Assembly (NCBI RefSeq): GCF_001905095.1
Contig: NZ_LWLS01000112.1
Coordinates: forward strand, 1-64,000
DNA from: Micromonospora sp. CB01531
GTDB taxonomy: Bacteria; Actinomycetota; Actinomycetes; Mycobacteriales; Micromonosporaceae
Reading direction: 5' to 3'
Length of the DNA stretch: 64,000 bases
The position numbers and the translations under genes were made by a program. Below, piece after piece: positions 36,074-44,946 of this stretch. The notes beneath the pieces are model-generated. The model made no database searches, was not told the origin of the DNA, and worked only from the letters and a program-made list of their open reading frames with translations. How positions within the stretch are numbered: position 1 is the stretch's first letter; every line of letters begins with the position of its first letter.

Positions 36074-37273
36074 TTACCGGAGCATCTCTCTGCTTCGGAC
36101 TACCTGCTCGGACCGGAGCGGCAGGTAGATCCCCTGGGCTCTGACGATCTGCTGGCCCTGTTCGCTGAGGATCAGGCGGAGGAGCTCTGCGAAGATTGGG
36201 TTCACCGGTCGCTGCGGGTCACGGTTGAAGTTCAGATAGATCAGCCGACTCAGCGGGTATTCCGCAGTGGCGACGTTCTCGTAGGTCGGCGCGTATACCG
36301 GACTGTTGTTGTGATCGGACAGGGCCAGCATCTTCACCGGCTGATCCACGTACGCCAAACCGGTGTAGCCAAGGGCGTACCTGTCGTTGGCGATATGCTC
36401 GGCAACCTTGAAGACGGTGCTCTCCCAGGTGACGTCCGGATCCTTCGGGACACCCGGGGCGGCAACGCCGGAGCGCCATTCACCGCGGTTACCGTTGTAG
36501 TTCAGCACCCGCTGGCGGGTGAATTCCTCGAAGCCGTTCCACGGCGCAATGCCATAGATGTGGATCGGCTTGTCCGCCCACTCGCCGGTGAGCCCCAGGT
36601 CGCCCCAGGTCCGGATCGGCGCACCGCCGCGGTGACGCGTGGTCGACAGGATGGCGTCGAGCTGGTCGAATGACAGCCTTCCGATCGGATTGTCCTTGTG
36701 CACAGCAAAGCCGATGGCGTCCAGGAATCCATAATGCCGGTAGCTGCCACCTGAAATCGGCACGCTGAACGGGTCGTAGCCGAAGGCCTCGCGGAAGCCG
36801 GAGACATCCGTGGGTTTGAGCTCCCGGGACACGAAGACACAGTCCAGATTGCCCTCGATCAACTCCAGGGCACCCAGGCTGCCGGCGTAGGGCGGGTCGA
36901 CCGAGATGTTGACCTTCGGGTAGTACTCCTTCAGTTTGGCGATCCACGCCTTCGCGAGGCCGGGCAGGACGTCAGACGAGGCGCATTTCAGGTCACCCCT
37001 GAGTTCGTTGCCCTGGTACGCGGGCTGGAAGGTGGGTAGGGCGGGGTCAAGGGACGGCTGGAGCAACTCCGGTTGCGGCAGGGCACGGCCGTGCTCTCGC
37101 CCCCTCGCCTTCTCTTCCTCGGTGAGTGGGATGTTCGTCGGCAGATGCGGAACGCCCCAGGAGACCAGCCCTGCCGAGGAGTCGTTACCAGTCGCCTGCA
37201 CGACGGTTGCGCCACTGACTGCGAGGACGGAAACCAGACCGAGGACGCTCACGCCCCGTGAGAGTCTGTTCAT
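36074..37273 (-). CDS. PstS-like phosphate-binding protein (orphan)
   Basis: A 399-residue secreted protein. The signal peptide (residues 1-~28) lacks a lipobox Cys, so the protein is exported free and not as a lipoprotein. The body is a type II periplasmic binding fold of the PstS group: GSLGALELIEGNLDCVFVSR, PISGGSYRHYG, IGFAVHKDNPIGRLSFDQLD and the closing LRLILSEQGQQIVRAQGIYLPL. No pstC, pstA or pstB is nearby, so it works alone or with a distant transporter. Codon use is slightly less GC-biased than its neighbours, which may indicate transfer. A PHO-box-like motif lies upstream at 37473-37483. Confidence 0.8.
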   Translation of the reverse strand: MNRLSRGVSVLGLVSVLAVSGATVVQATGNDSSAGLVSWGVPHLPTNIPLTEEEKARGREHGRALPQPELLQPSLDPALPTFQPAYQGNELRGDLKCASSDVLPGLAKAWIAKLKEYYPKVNISVDPPYAGSLGALELIEGNLDCVFVSRELKPTDVSGFREAFGYDPFSVPISGGSYRHYGFLDAIGFAVHKDNPIGRLSFDQLDAILSTTRHRGGAPIRTWGDLGLTGEWADKPIHIYGIAPWNGFEEFTRQRVLNYNGNRGEWRSGVAAPGVPKDPDVTWESTVFKVAEHIANDRYALGYTGLAYVDQPVKMLALSDHNNSPVYAPTYENVATAEYPLSRLIYLNFNRDPQRPVNPIFAELLRLILSEQGQQIVRAQGIYLPLRSEQVVRSREMLR

Positions 37274-37897
37274 GATGGGATCTCAACTCACTTTCCGGAG
37301 AAATCTGACACAGCTTGCCTCGGATTCCGCGAGGAACCGACACCATTGGCCAGTCGACCAATGGTCGGCCACGTGGCGAGTGCGATGCCTCGCCAGGACG
37401 GAACAACAGCTCCGGCAATTAAGATCCTGGGCGATCACCCGGTTTCCATGCGACGTTCGGTCGTTGTCCACCGTTCACTCGGCCGGCGCAATCATGGCGG
37501 GGCGGGGCCGAATGGACAATCATGTCCATTGTGTTTCATAGATGTTATGGATGGCCTTGACCGCAGACTCTAGGCATGTATGCCGACACCGCGCATCCCT
37601 TGTGTAATTTATGACCATAGATTTCGTAGCGGTTGCTGTCGGGCGCGTCGAGCACCCGGATAAAAGGTCCGCGAGCCCGGACGCCGGTCAACGTCCACGA
37701 GCTGACCGCCGCAGGTGTCAACGCCAGCGGCCAACGAGAGGCCCGCAGTCGGCGGCCAACCCGGCGAACGTTGGTGGACGGCGCACCAGCGCCCGCCCGT
37801 CGGCCCCGGCAAGCGACCGTCGGGTCCCCGTCAGCCGAAAGACCTGAGTAGACGTTCAACCACCCCAGACGGATCGGGGCGCCCGTCGTCGGACCCA
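37274..37897. other. Non-coding gap upstream of the PstS-like gene
   Basis: About 620 bases without a recognisable gene; GC content is visibly lower than in most of the window. A hairpin (CCATTGG at 37343-37349 and CCAATGG at 37358-37364) and GTTCACTCGGC at 37473-37483, which resembles one 11-base unit of the actinobacterial PHO box, are the only signals I see. Only one good unit is present, so phosphate control is not proven. Confidence 0.3.
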
Positions 37898-38538
37898 TGG
37901 TTGTGGGGGATACAGCACGCCCAGCTGTCGTTCCGCGCCGGCAAGGGCTTCGAGCTGGTCGACCGCAGCGCCGACGGGCCGAACCTCAGCTACGCCGAGG
38001 GCAGCAAGCCGTACGCCGACCTCGGTGTGCGGGAGCTGCGCGCGAGCGCCCTGCGCGTGCGCGGCGGCCTGTCGCTGACCGCCGAGGGCAACCTCGGTCC
38101 GGGCCAGCGGCGGGGTCACCGTGTTCAGGGACGGCACCGGCAACGGGGACCTGACCGTCCAGGGCAACGCGTGGGTGAACGGGAACCTCACCCTGCCCAA
38201 CTGGAGCTGGATCAACGGCGGCACCCGGCTGCACATCGGCGGTCCGGAACGCCTGCACCTGCTCAACGCCGCCGGCGTGTACGTCGGCTTCGGTGGGGTC
38301 GCCGGCAACGACAGCGGCTGCCTCTGGGTCGAGAACCGCAGCTCCTTCGGCGGCGACATGCGGGTGACCGGCAAGATGGTCGTCGGCCCGGCGACGCCGC
38401 CGCTGGCCTCGTGGAGCGGCGGCGGGCATCAGCACCTTCGACCTGTTCTCCTCCGGCGCCATCTACCTCGGACTCAGTGAGTCCAGCGGCTACACCATCA
38501 GCGTCCCTGATCAGCTTAGTGATCCTGAGTCGGATTGA
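37898..38538 (+). pseudogene. Frameshifted repeat-rich fibre-like protein
   Basis: Three reading frames in succession encode one continuous, repetitive beta-rich sequence. It starts LWGIQHAQLSFRAGKGFELV and shifts frame near 38105 into VFRDGTGNGDLTVQGNAWVN, later NWSWINGGTRLHIGGPERL. It shifts again near 38420 into STFDLFSSGAIYLGLSESSG. Short strand-turn repeats (LTVQGN, LRVRGG, MRVTGK) look like tail-fibre or other surface-adhesion modules. The two shifts show that the gene is dead. Its 3' end abuts the TnpB element. The function of the ancestral protein is unknown. Confidence 0.5.
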
Positions 38539-40499
38539 GTTTCCGGGATCGTTTCCCACCGTGGTGGGGAGGCGTGGGCGTGGAAGTGGAATCCCGCGCC
38601 CAACGCGGCTCCGCGTGGCTGGTGGCCGATGGTGGGTGTGCTGATCGTCGTCACGCCTTGGTGTCGGTGGGCTGCGCGGGGCAGCCTCCGGTCCGTTGGT
38701 GCGTGTCCCTCCGGACGCTTACCCGCCCGGCTGTGGGGCCGGGTGGGGGAGGGTGCCCTGCGTCGCCTGGGCGCGGGGCGTGATGGCTTGCGCCGGGTGG
38801 GGCCAGCCTTCGACCGGTCCCCCCGGCAGGTCTTCGTGATGACCGCCGATGCTTCGAGTTTGTCGACCACGGCGCGGATGACCATCTGACCGCTGGCCTT
38901 GTCGGTGACGGTCTTGGCCTGGTGGGTGAGGCCGCGGGCGGCGATGCGCCGCCATGCTCCGTGGTCGCGGTCGCCCTGCCAGCGGCAGGACTGGTGGGGG
39001 CAGATCGCCCACTTCCAGCCTGGGGTGGTGGGCTTGTCGGGGGCCTTACAGTGCCGTAGCGGTGTCAGGCACTGGGGGCAGTGCTTCGAGGTGTTGCGGG
39101 CGGGGACGGTGACCACGGCGATACCCGCCTCGGCGGCGAGGTGCCGCATCCGGTCGACGATCTGCCCGCGCACCTGCTGCGACAGCCGAGTGTTAAGTGT
39201 GGCGCCCATGCCCCGCGCTTCCAACGACCGCAGGTCCTCGACGTAGATGACGGTCGCCCGGGAGGCGATGGCCTGGTCGACGGCCTATCTGGCGGCGGCC
39301 CACGAGAGGGCGGCGTTCAGGTTCTGGCGGCGGTCGGAGACGTGCCGGATCTCGGCGCGCAGCACCTCGTGCTTGCCGACGAGGTGATGCCGCTCGTCAC
39401 GGCCGGCGAGGCGTTGGTAGTGGTCGGCTTTGGCGTGCAGCCGCTCACTGTGCCGGCGCAGGCGGTGCTGTTTGGCGAGGACCCCGGCGGCGCGGAACTG
39501 GCCACCGGCCCCCAACGCGGTGATCCGCCCGTCCTCGTGCCGGCGCAGGGCTCCCGCGCCGAGGAGAGTGTTCAGCCCCCAGTCCACCCCGAGCGCGACA
39601 GTGTGGCCGGTCCGCCGGGCCTTCGGCACCGGGTGGCTGTATGCCAGGTCGGCGTGCACCTGCCGGCCGGTCACGCGCAGGGTGGGCAGGTGCAGCACCG
39701 CGCCCGCGGGGACCGTGGGCGGCAGCAGGATCGGACAGGCCACCCACGTCCAATCCCGATACGCTCTCGGATCTGGCCGGGTGGGAAGCTGCAACCGCAG
39801 CAACACCCTCCCGGGTTCGGTGTCGCTGCGTTCGATGGTGGCCTGCTGCCGATCACACGCGGCCAACAGCAGCATCCGCGCGACCCTCGGGACGCCTTCA
39901 AGCTCGAGCACGTCCACCGGCAGACGCCCAGTGACGGCAAGGAACTTCGCAGCCTGCCGCGTGCGGGACTTGACGATGCTGGACGGCAGATGCTCCCCGC
40001 CCGGAACCGCCTTGCGTACCTGCTCCCACTCCTGCACGGTGCGCTCACGAGGATCGGCCGGCCACGTCGCCAGCACCCCGCCGGTCAGATCAGCACGCCA
40101 CGACGCCGAACGAAGTGCCCGCCCCGCCTGCTCCTGCGCCATCCGCACGATCCGGTCATTGACCCTCACACCCTCAGGCGCGGTGGCGGTCCAGCCCAAG
40201 CGTCGCAGCGCCATCCACGCGTTCGACGGAAGCTTCCGGCCACCCGCGTCCTGTCCGGAGGCCAACGCCTCCACATCCGCGCAGTTCCACCGCTCCGCCA
40301 ACAGGCCGGACACCATGCCCACCACCAGATCGGCACACCAGCCAACACGTTGCGCCAGCACCGCCTGCGACAGAACCTCACCGCTCTCCTCGTCCACCCC
40401 TGATCGGAGCAAAGCACGGGCGCAAGCGGTGCGGGAGGTCAAGCCCCCGGCCAGCGGCAGCTTCCCGGTCACCGGCTCATCGCCCCGCCATCGATCCAA
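38511..40499 (-). pseudogene. TnpB-like RuvC nuclease (IS200/IS605 OrfB), interrupted by an amber codon
   Basis: One continuous frame of about 660 codons is broken only by an in-frame TAG at 39285-39287. Upstream of it lie an unusual ~330-residue N-terminal region and RuvC-I (VALGVDWGLNTLLGAG). Downstream come RuvC-II (TVIYVEDLRSLEARG), a zinc ribbon (CPQC with CPHQSCRWQG) and RuvC-III (GDRDHGAWRRIAARG). All three acidic motifs remain, so a single nonsense change inactivated it. TnpB proteins are RNA-guided nucleases that keep their transposon in place. At ~600 residues or more it is larger than the usual ~400. No tnpA accompanies it. The TTG start at 40499 is uncertain, and the tail after the third motif may be read-through into the omega-RNA region. 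Confidence 0.8.
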
Positions 40500-40608
40500 G
40501 AGAACCCACGATCACAACCGGCCCACCTCACCGGAATCTCCCCCGAACCAGCCCAAAAGCGAAGCGCCACGGTCCACACGGTTAACCTAGGATCACCGAC
40601 GATTCCTA
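38535..40608 (-). mobile_element. TnpB-only IS605-type element with TTGAT at its left end
   Basis: Limits are inferred. On the minus strand the sequence TTGAT (40613-40609) lies exactly where similarity to the disrupted AAA ATPase gene ends, and the element starts after it. The right end is placed after ACTCAA (38540-38535), where fibre-like coding sequence resumes. TTGAT is the known target-adjacent motif of the ISDra2 TnpB, so the arrangement fits. The bases just outside the right end (38519-38534) would be the guide. Confidence 0.5.
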
Positions 40609-40611
40609 ATC

Positions 40612-40935
40612 AAGTTGGTCAGCCTGGCGAGGGGCTGCAACAGCTCCGGATGCAAGCTCGCGGCGGCGCCCAACGCCCTCAGCAGACCCGGCTGCCGCAG
40701 CCGAAGCTCGAACCGCCCGGCCTCGACGCTGATGGCCACCTCGCTGCCGGGGGAATGCCGAGTCGACGGCGGCCGCGAGCCTGGCATGGTCCCCGATCTC
40801 CCGGATCGTCTGCAGGGCGGTGGGGTCCGCGCTGTCATGGCCGAGCACGAGGGTACGGCTGCCGATCTGCGCCCTACGCGCCGGCGCGTCGGCGTCGGTG
40901 CGCAGATGGTCGTAGAAACGCCAGGACCGCATCAT
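40612..40935 (-). pseudogene. Remnant of an OLD/RecF-like AAA ATPase with internal deletion
   Basis: The minus strand encodes MMRSWRFYDHLRTDADAPAR and then TLVLGHDSADPTALQTIREI, a frameshift near 40750, and VEAGRFELRLRQPGLLRALG running straight into ASLHPELLQPLARL. Full-length relatives of this predicted ATPase have roughly 25 residues containing the Walker B motif between the last two parts, so an internal deletion has joined them. The TnpB element cuts off the C-terminus. Recognition rests on the family's characteristic SWRFYDHFRTD and SLHP blocks. Confidence 0.6.
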
Positions 40936-40980
40936 GTTCGAGGCGGTGCCGTTGTCCAACGAACGCATTACACTCGTCTC

Positions 40981-41254
40981 GTGGGTTACGACTGGCTTCC
41001 CGAGGCCCTGGCCGCGCTGGCAGGCGTCGAGCCGTACGAGGTCGCGCAGGTGCTCGCGGCCCGGCGGCGTCTGCCGCTGGCTGCCAGCAGCGGCGGCGTG
41101 CCGTTCATCGCGGTCATGGGACGCACCCAGGCCGGAAGGCCCTTGGTCGTGGCCGGTCCGTAAGGTCGGCGACATCGACCAGCAGATCATCGGGGCCCGG
41201 GACATGACCCCGGCGGAGCTGAAGCGGTTCGAGGCATGGGAGATGAACGCATGA
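40981..41254 (+). pseudogene. Toxin gene of a toxin-antitoxin pair, frameshifted
   Basis: GTG 40981 starts GYDWLPEALAALAGVEPYEV, then QVLAARRRLPLAA, GVPFIAVMGRTQAGRPLVVA, and hits a stop at 41161. One base earlier in register the sequence continues as RKVGDIDQQIIGARDMTPAE and KRFEAWEMNA to a TGA at 41254 that overlaps the antitoxin ATG. The whole thus matches a ~90-residue BrnT/DUF4258-like toxin with one extra base near 41153. Either the toxin is inactivated or the shift is programmed or a sequencing error. Confidence 0.6.
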
Positions 41255-41559
41255 GCGAGGACATGGTCCGGGCGGCTGAGGCGTTCGCCCGCGGTGAGGT
41301 CGAGTACGACGAGACCGCTCAGGTCGAGCTGCCGCCGGCGCCCGAAACCGAGCCGATGGTGATGCGTGGAGTACGCCTGCCGGTCGACCTGGACCAGCGG
41401 GTACGCGCCGCCGCCGACGCCGCCGGCGTGAAGGCATCCACCCTTATCCGCGAGTGGATCGAGCTGGGGCTGACCGAGCTGGAGAACGACCGACCCGTGT
41501 CCCTGTCCGCGCTGCGCCGCGCGATCGCCCACGCCACCCAGGCCGGGCGCGCGGCCTGA
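41251..41559 (+). CDS. Ribbon-helix-helix antitoxin
   Basis: A 102-residue protein. The middle RGVRLPVDLDQRVRAAADAA, continuing GVKASTLIREWIELGL, is a ribbon-helix-helix DNA-binding unit, like that of BrnA/CopG antitoxins. The acidic N-terminal arm probably binds the toxin. ATG 41251 overlaps the toxin stop (ATGA), the usual toxin-first BrnTA order. It remains intact although the toxin gene carries a frameshift, as expected if loss of the antitoxin is the lethal step. Confidence 0.7.
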   Translation: MSEDMVRAAEAFARGEVEYDETAQVELPPAPETEPMVMRGVRLPVDLDQRVRAAADAAGVKASTLIREWIELGLTELENDRPVSLSALRRAIAHATQAGRAA

Positions 41560-41617
41560 CCGAGCGCGAACATTCACGCCCAGCCGCCCTCTCAGGACGG
41601 CTCGATCGAGCATCACG

Positions 41618-42238
41618 CGTGCGGCCTTCGACCTGGGCGAGCAGGCCCTGCCCACCGGACAGATCCACAAAGCCGACGTGCCATCGGTCGGCGGTGGTGG
41701 TCCACGAGGCGGCCGGTTCGTCGTAGCTCCAGCGGGCCTTGCCCCGGCGGACCTCGTCGATTCCCAGCACCTCGACTGGGTCCGGCTCGTCGGGCAGCAC
41801 TGCGGTGGCGTGTGCGGTGAAGGCGGCCGCCACGATCGGCCAAGAGATGCCGTGGTCGCGGGCGGCCCGCACGATCGTCCGGCCAGCATCGGCAACCGCC
41901 GTCCCGGCCGCCTCACGCAGCCGGCAGGTCAACCGCGACCGGGCCGGGACCTGCACCACCTGCTCGGTGAACGACTTCCGCGGACACCGGACCGTCAGGC
42001 AGTACCAGCGTCGCTTCCGCCAGCGCAGTCGCACGGGCCGCCCGCCCACCGGCAGGTCCCGCAGCCTGGTCGTGGTCCATTGCTTCACCCGGGTCGCCCG
42101 CTGCCCGCACCGCGTGCAACATCGTGCCTGCTCATCACCGGTGGACACGTCCACTAGCGGGACACCATCGGCGTCCAGCTCGACTCGCTCCACCATCAGG
42201 CCGTCCAAGCCCAGCAGCCGGGCCGTATCGTGGACCAT
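41618..42238 (-). pseudogene. ISL3 family transposase, 3'-truncated
   Basis: The first ~207 residues match ISL3 transposases: an N-terminal zinc-finger region (CCTRCGQRATRVKQ), DLPVGGRPVRLRWRKRRWYC, and the start of the catalytic domain, VEVLGIDEVRRGKARW (first Asp) and VGFVDLSGGQGLLAQVEGRT. After that the similarity stops and the frame runs Arg-rich into the antitoxin region. The C-terminal half, with the other catalytic residues, is missing. The gene faces the toxin-antitoxin pair. Confidence 0.75.
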
Positions 42239-42341
42239 GAGCGCAGCTCTTCACTTTGAGACCATCCGAACCAGACACTCAGATGATCGCTGATGAGCTG
42301 CGAGCTCTTCACATCCGGACCCAATCCAACGCGAATCCCGC

Positions 42342-42464
42342 TCAACTTCGAACAGCCACCATGCTCGAGGCCAGGCAGGCCCGGTCGATGTGCACTTCGG
42401 TCAGGTCCAGCCCGGGGCTGGCCAGGTCAACGGCGATGTCGTCGGTGACAGTTCGGGGATCGAG
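42342..42464 (-). pseudogene. IS1182-type transposase fragment
   Basis: A 40-codon segment, LDPRTVTDDIAVDLASPGLD followed by LTEVHIDRACLASSMV, matches the DDE core of IS1182-like transposases, where the HIDRAYLAS block is common. A stop follows at 42342. It is a short scar with no ends visible. Confidence 0.4.
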
Positions 42465-42466
42465 GA

Positions 42467-43657
42467 TTAGGACAACAAGAGCGGCAATTTGTCCAGCCGG
42501 TGTATGAATGGCGCCTGACTCCAGGTTAGTTCGGCAGCGGGAACCGCGAGCCTCAGATCCGGGAAGCGCTTGAGCAAGGTCCCGATAGCCAGCTCGCCTT
42601 CCAGCCGAGCCAGCGGAGCTCCCAGGCAGAAGTGGATCCCGTGGCCGAAGGCAAGGTGTCGACCTTTCGTTCGGGCCAGGTCGAATCGGGAGGGGTCCGA
42701 GAACTGGGAGTCGTTCCGGTTGGCTGCCTGGAGGCTGATGACGACGAGGTCGCCTGCCGAGATGCGCGTCCCGCCGATGTCAAACGAATTGACTGCGGCC
42801 CGGAAGTTGGCCACCGGAACGGGGCTTTCCAGGCGCAAGAACTCTTCGATCGCTGCGGGGAGCAGGCTGGGGTCCGCGCGCAGCTGCGCGGCTCGATCGG
42901 GCTTCTGCATGAGCAAGTACACGCCGTTGCCGATCAGGCTCAGGGTTGTGTCGTGTCCAGCGACGATCATCAAGAAGATCGTCGCGGTGAGCTCGTTCGC
43001 GCTGAGGGCGTCGTTTTCGTCCCTGGCCCGTATGAGCGCGGAGATCAGGCCCTCGTCGGGATCGTCGCGCCTTTGCGCGATCAGGTCGCGCAGGTATTCC
43101 ACAAATTCTGTGGCAGCCCGCACCGGGAAGTCGGGCATGCCAAGGCGGGATATGATTGTTCGGGACCAGGCCCGGACCTGCGGCCGGTCGGCTTCGGGGA
43201 TGCCCAGCAGTTCGGTGATGACCAGGATCGGCAACGGTGCGGCGAACTCGGCCATCAGGTCGACCTGATCGTGCTGCGCGAAGCCGTCGATCAGCTCGTC
43301 GGTCAGTCGGCTGATCCACGGTCGCATAGCTTCGACGCGACGGGCGGTGAAGGCTTTGGACACCAGGCGACGAAGGCGCGTGTGGTCCGGCTGATCGGAG
43401 TTGGTCAGACTCTTCAGCAGGGCGTCCCGCATGTCTGGGCTGAGCGCTCCGCCGTCGAGTCCCCCGGTCGCCAACGCCGTCGAGAGGTTGTCGTCGTTCA
43501 GCGCCGCGACGGCCTCGTCGTAGCCAACCACCAACCAGACCGGCATTCCGTTGGGCAGTGTCGCACGGTGTACCGGCCCTTGCTTCTGAAGGTCGGTCCT
43601 TGTGTCCGGGTCTGTGAGCACGTCGTTTAACGCGATGCTATCGCCGCGATGGTCCAC
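42467..43657 (-). CDS. Cytochrome P450
   Basis: A 396-residue soluble bacterial P450. The I-helix motif AGHDTT is at residues 233-238, the K-helix ExxR motif (EEFLR) near 271-275 and the heme loop FGHGIHFCLGAPLARLE puts the axial Cys at 344. It is like hydroxylases of polyketide and macrolide pathways. GTG 43657 has an AAGGGAG site. It faces away from the SARP gene across a 476-base regulatory region and is the left border of the biosynthetic locus. It probably tailors the product of the beta-branching genes. Its electron partners are not in the window. Confidence 0.92.
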   Translation of the reverse strand: MDHRGDSIALNDVLTDPDTRTDLQKQGPVHRATLPNGMPVWLVVGYDEAVAALNDDNLSTALATGGLDGGALSPDMRDALLKSLTNSDQPDHTRLRRLVSKAFTARRVEAMRPWISRLTDELIDGFAQHDQVDLMAEFAAPLPILVITELLGIPEADRPQVRAWSRTIISRLGMPDFPVRAATEFVEYLRDLIAQRRDDPDEGLISALIRARDENDALSANELTATIFLMIVAGHDTTLSLIGNGVYLLMQKPDRAAQLRADPSLLPAAIEEFLRLESPVPVANFRAAVNSFDIGGTRISAGDLVVISLQAANRNDSQFSDPSRFDLARTKGRHLAFGHGIHFCLGAPLARLEGELAIGTLLKRFPDLRLAVPAAELTWSQAPFIHRLDKLPLLLS

Positions 43658-44133
43658 AGCAGCTCCCTTCGAAGTGGATTGATTTCCCCCGCTTGACGGC
43701 CTGTTTGCGCCCTCGCGGGTTGGAAGTCGACGCTAATCCATCGCTTGGGCAAAGACGACAGTCAGAGGGCTCTATTTGGAAAGCCAGGGTGCGGGCCAGT
43801 ATGCGGACCAGGGCTTTCCCCGGGCGCGACGGCCGTCATGGGCCGCAACGGTGGGCCCGGTAGATGCCGGTGACCTTGACCGGCCACTGACAGCAAGAGG
43901 AGGAGTTGCAGGCCCGACGTCTCCGCGATGAACGACGGCTGACGTTCGCAGTGGTACGAGCCCCGTTACGACGTTGGTGTGCTTACGCTCTCCCGCGGCG
44001 GCACAGCCTCAGCTACCGGTGTTGTAACCGGGCCTTTCCAGGACGCCGCCAAGCGGCGTCTGGGCCCGTCGCAGGCCGTGCTGATCAGGATACACCGCTA
44101 CGGCCGCCGGCCCAGCGGAGAAAGGATTCACCG
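43658..44133. promoter_or_regulatory. Divergent regulatory region P450 / SARP
   Basis: 476 bases without a convincing gene. It holds an inverted repeat (GGAAAGCC at 43778-43785 and GGCTTTCC at 43812-43819), a purine-rich AAGAGGAGGAG at 43895-43905 directly abutting a TTG, and a GACGCCGC-CAA-type hairpin (44042-44060) in the SARP leader. The frame upstream of the SARP is open from 43906, but its product is not protein-like. The promoters of both flanking genes must lie here. Confidence 0.4.
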
Positions 44134-44946
44134 ATGCGCAACCTGACGGGCAGGCCGACCCGCATCACATGCCTGGGGCAGTGGTCCATCGAGAGCGGCG
44201 GACGCCATGAGGTTGTTCGCCCCAGTAGGCGAGCTCAGCTGTTCGCTCTGCTGCTGATCAACGCCGACCGGATCGTACCCACCCGGGAGTTGATCGCCGA
44301 GGTGTGGCCGGAAGACGCGTCCGGCGACCTAGTCAACGACCTGTACGCACACGTCACCCGTCTGCGCGCGGATCTGCAGCGGTGGGGCGGCGGCAGCGGC
44401 CTGCGGTTGGCGACCTGCCGGCCAGGGTACCGGCTCGAGCTCGGTGCAGCGGAGCTGGACCTCAACCGGTTCCGTGACCTCGCCGCGCAGGCGGCGCAGT
44501 TGCGCGAACACGCGCCGCACGCGTCGCTGTCCACGGCCAGGCGGGCGTTGGCGATCTGGCCGGGAACCCCGTTTCCCGGCGTCGAGTTGGGCCCGGCCGC
44601 GTCGATCGCGAAGGTCCGGCTGGAGGAGGAGCACCTCAACCTCATGATCGGCACCTTCGATCTGGCACTGGATCTGGGTCAGGACGCGATGCTGATCCCG
44701 GACCTTGAGGAGCTCACCTACCGCTACCCGTACTGCGAGCGGTTCTATGACCAGTTGATGGTCGCGCACTATCGGGCGGGGCGCCCGGACGGGGTGATGC
44801 GCACCTACCATCGGCTGGTCCAGGTTCTGGCCGACGACCTCGGTCTGACACCCAGCCCGGCGTTGCAGCGCCGGTATGTGGCGATCTTGCGTCACGAGGA
44901 TTCCATGGAGGTCGGTCATCGATCGGTCGCCACCGTGCCGGCGTGA
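44134..44946 (+). CDS. SARP/AfsR family pathway activator
   Basis: A 270-residue streptomyces antibiotic regulatory protein. The N-terminal OmpR-type winged helix (residues ~8-100) includes RAQLFALLLINADRIVPTRE and the recognition part VNDLYAHVTRLRADLQRWGG. A bacterial transcriptional activation domain follows from ~105 (YPYCERFYDQLMVAHYRAGR, then MRTYHRLVQVLADDLGLTP). It is the small, two-domain form without an ATPase. ATG 44134 has GGAGAAAGGA. SARPs bind direct repeats overlapping the -35 of biosynthetic promoters, so it probably switches on the P450 and ACP operon on either side. Its last 31 bases overlap the convergent second P450. Confidence 0.93.
   Translation: MRNLTGRPTRITCLGQWSIESGGRHEVVRPSRRAQLFALLLINADRIVPTRELIAEVWPEDASGDLVNDLYAHVTRLRADLQRWGGGSGLRLATCRPGYRLELGAAELDLNRFRDLAAQAAQLREHAPHASLSTARRALAIWPGTPFPGVELGPAASIAKVRLEEEHLNLMIGTFDLALDLGQDAMLIPDLEELTYRYPYCERFYDQLMVAHYRAGRPDGVMRTYHRLVQVLADDLGLTPSPALQRRYVAILRHEDSMEVGHRSVATVPA

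Noticed and set aside
43906..44133. An N-terminal extension of the SARP from a TTG at 43906
   Set aside because: The purine-rich site abuts the TTG with no spacing and the added residues are Arg/Cys-rich and unlike SARP proteins; ATG 44134 has a proper site.
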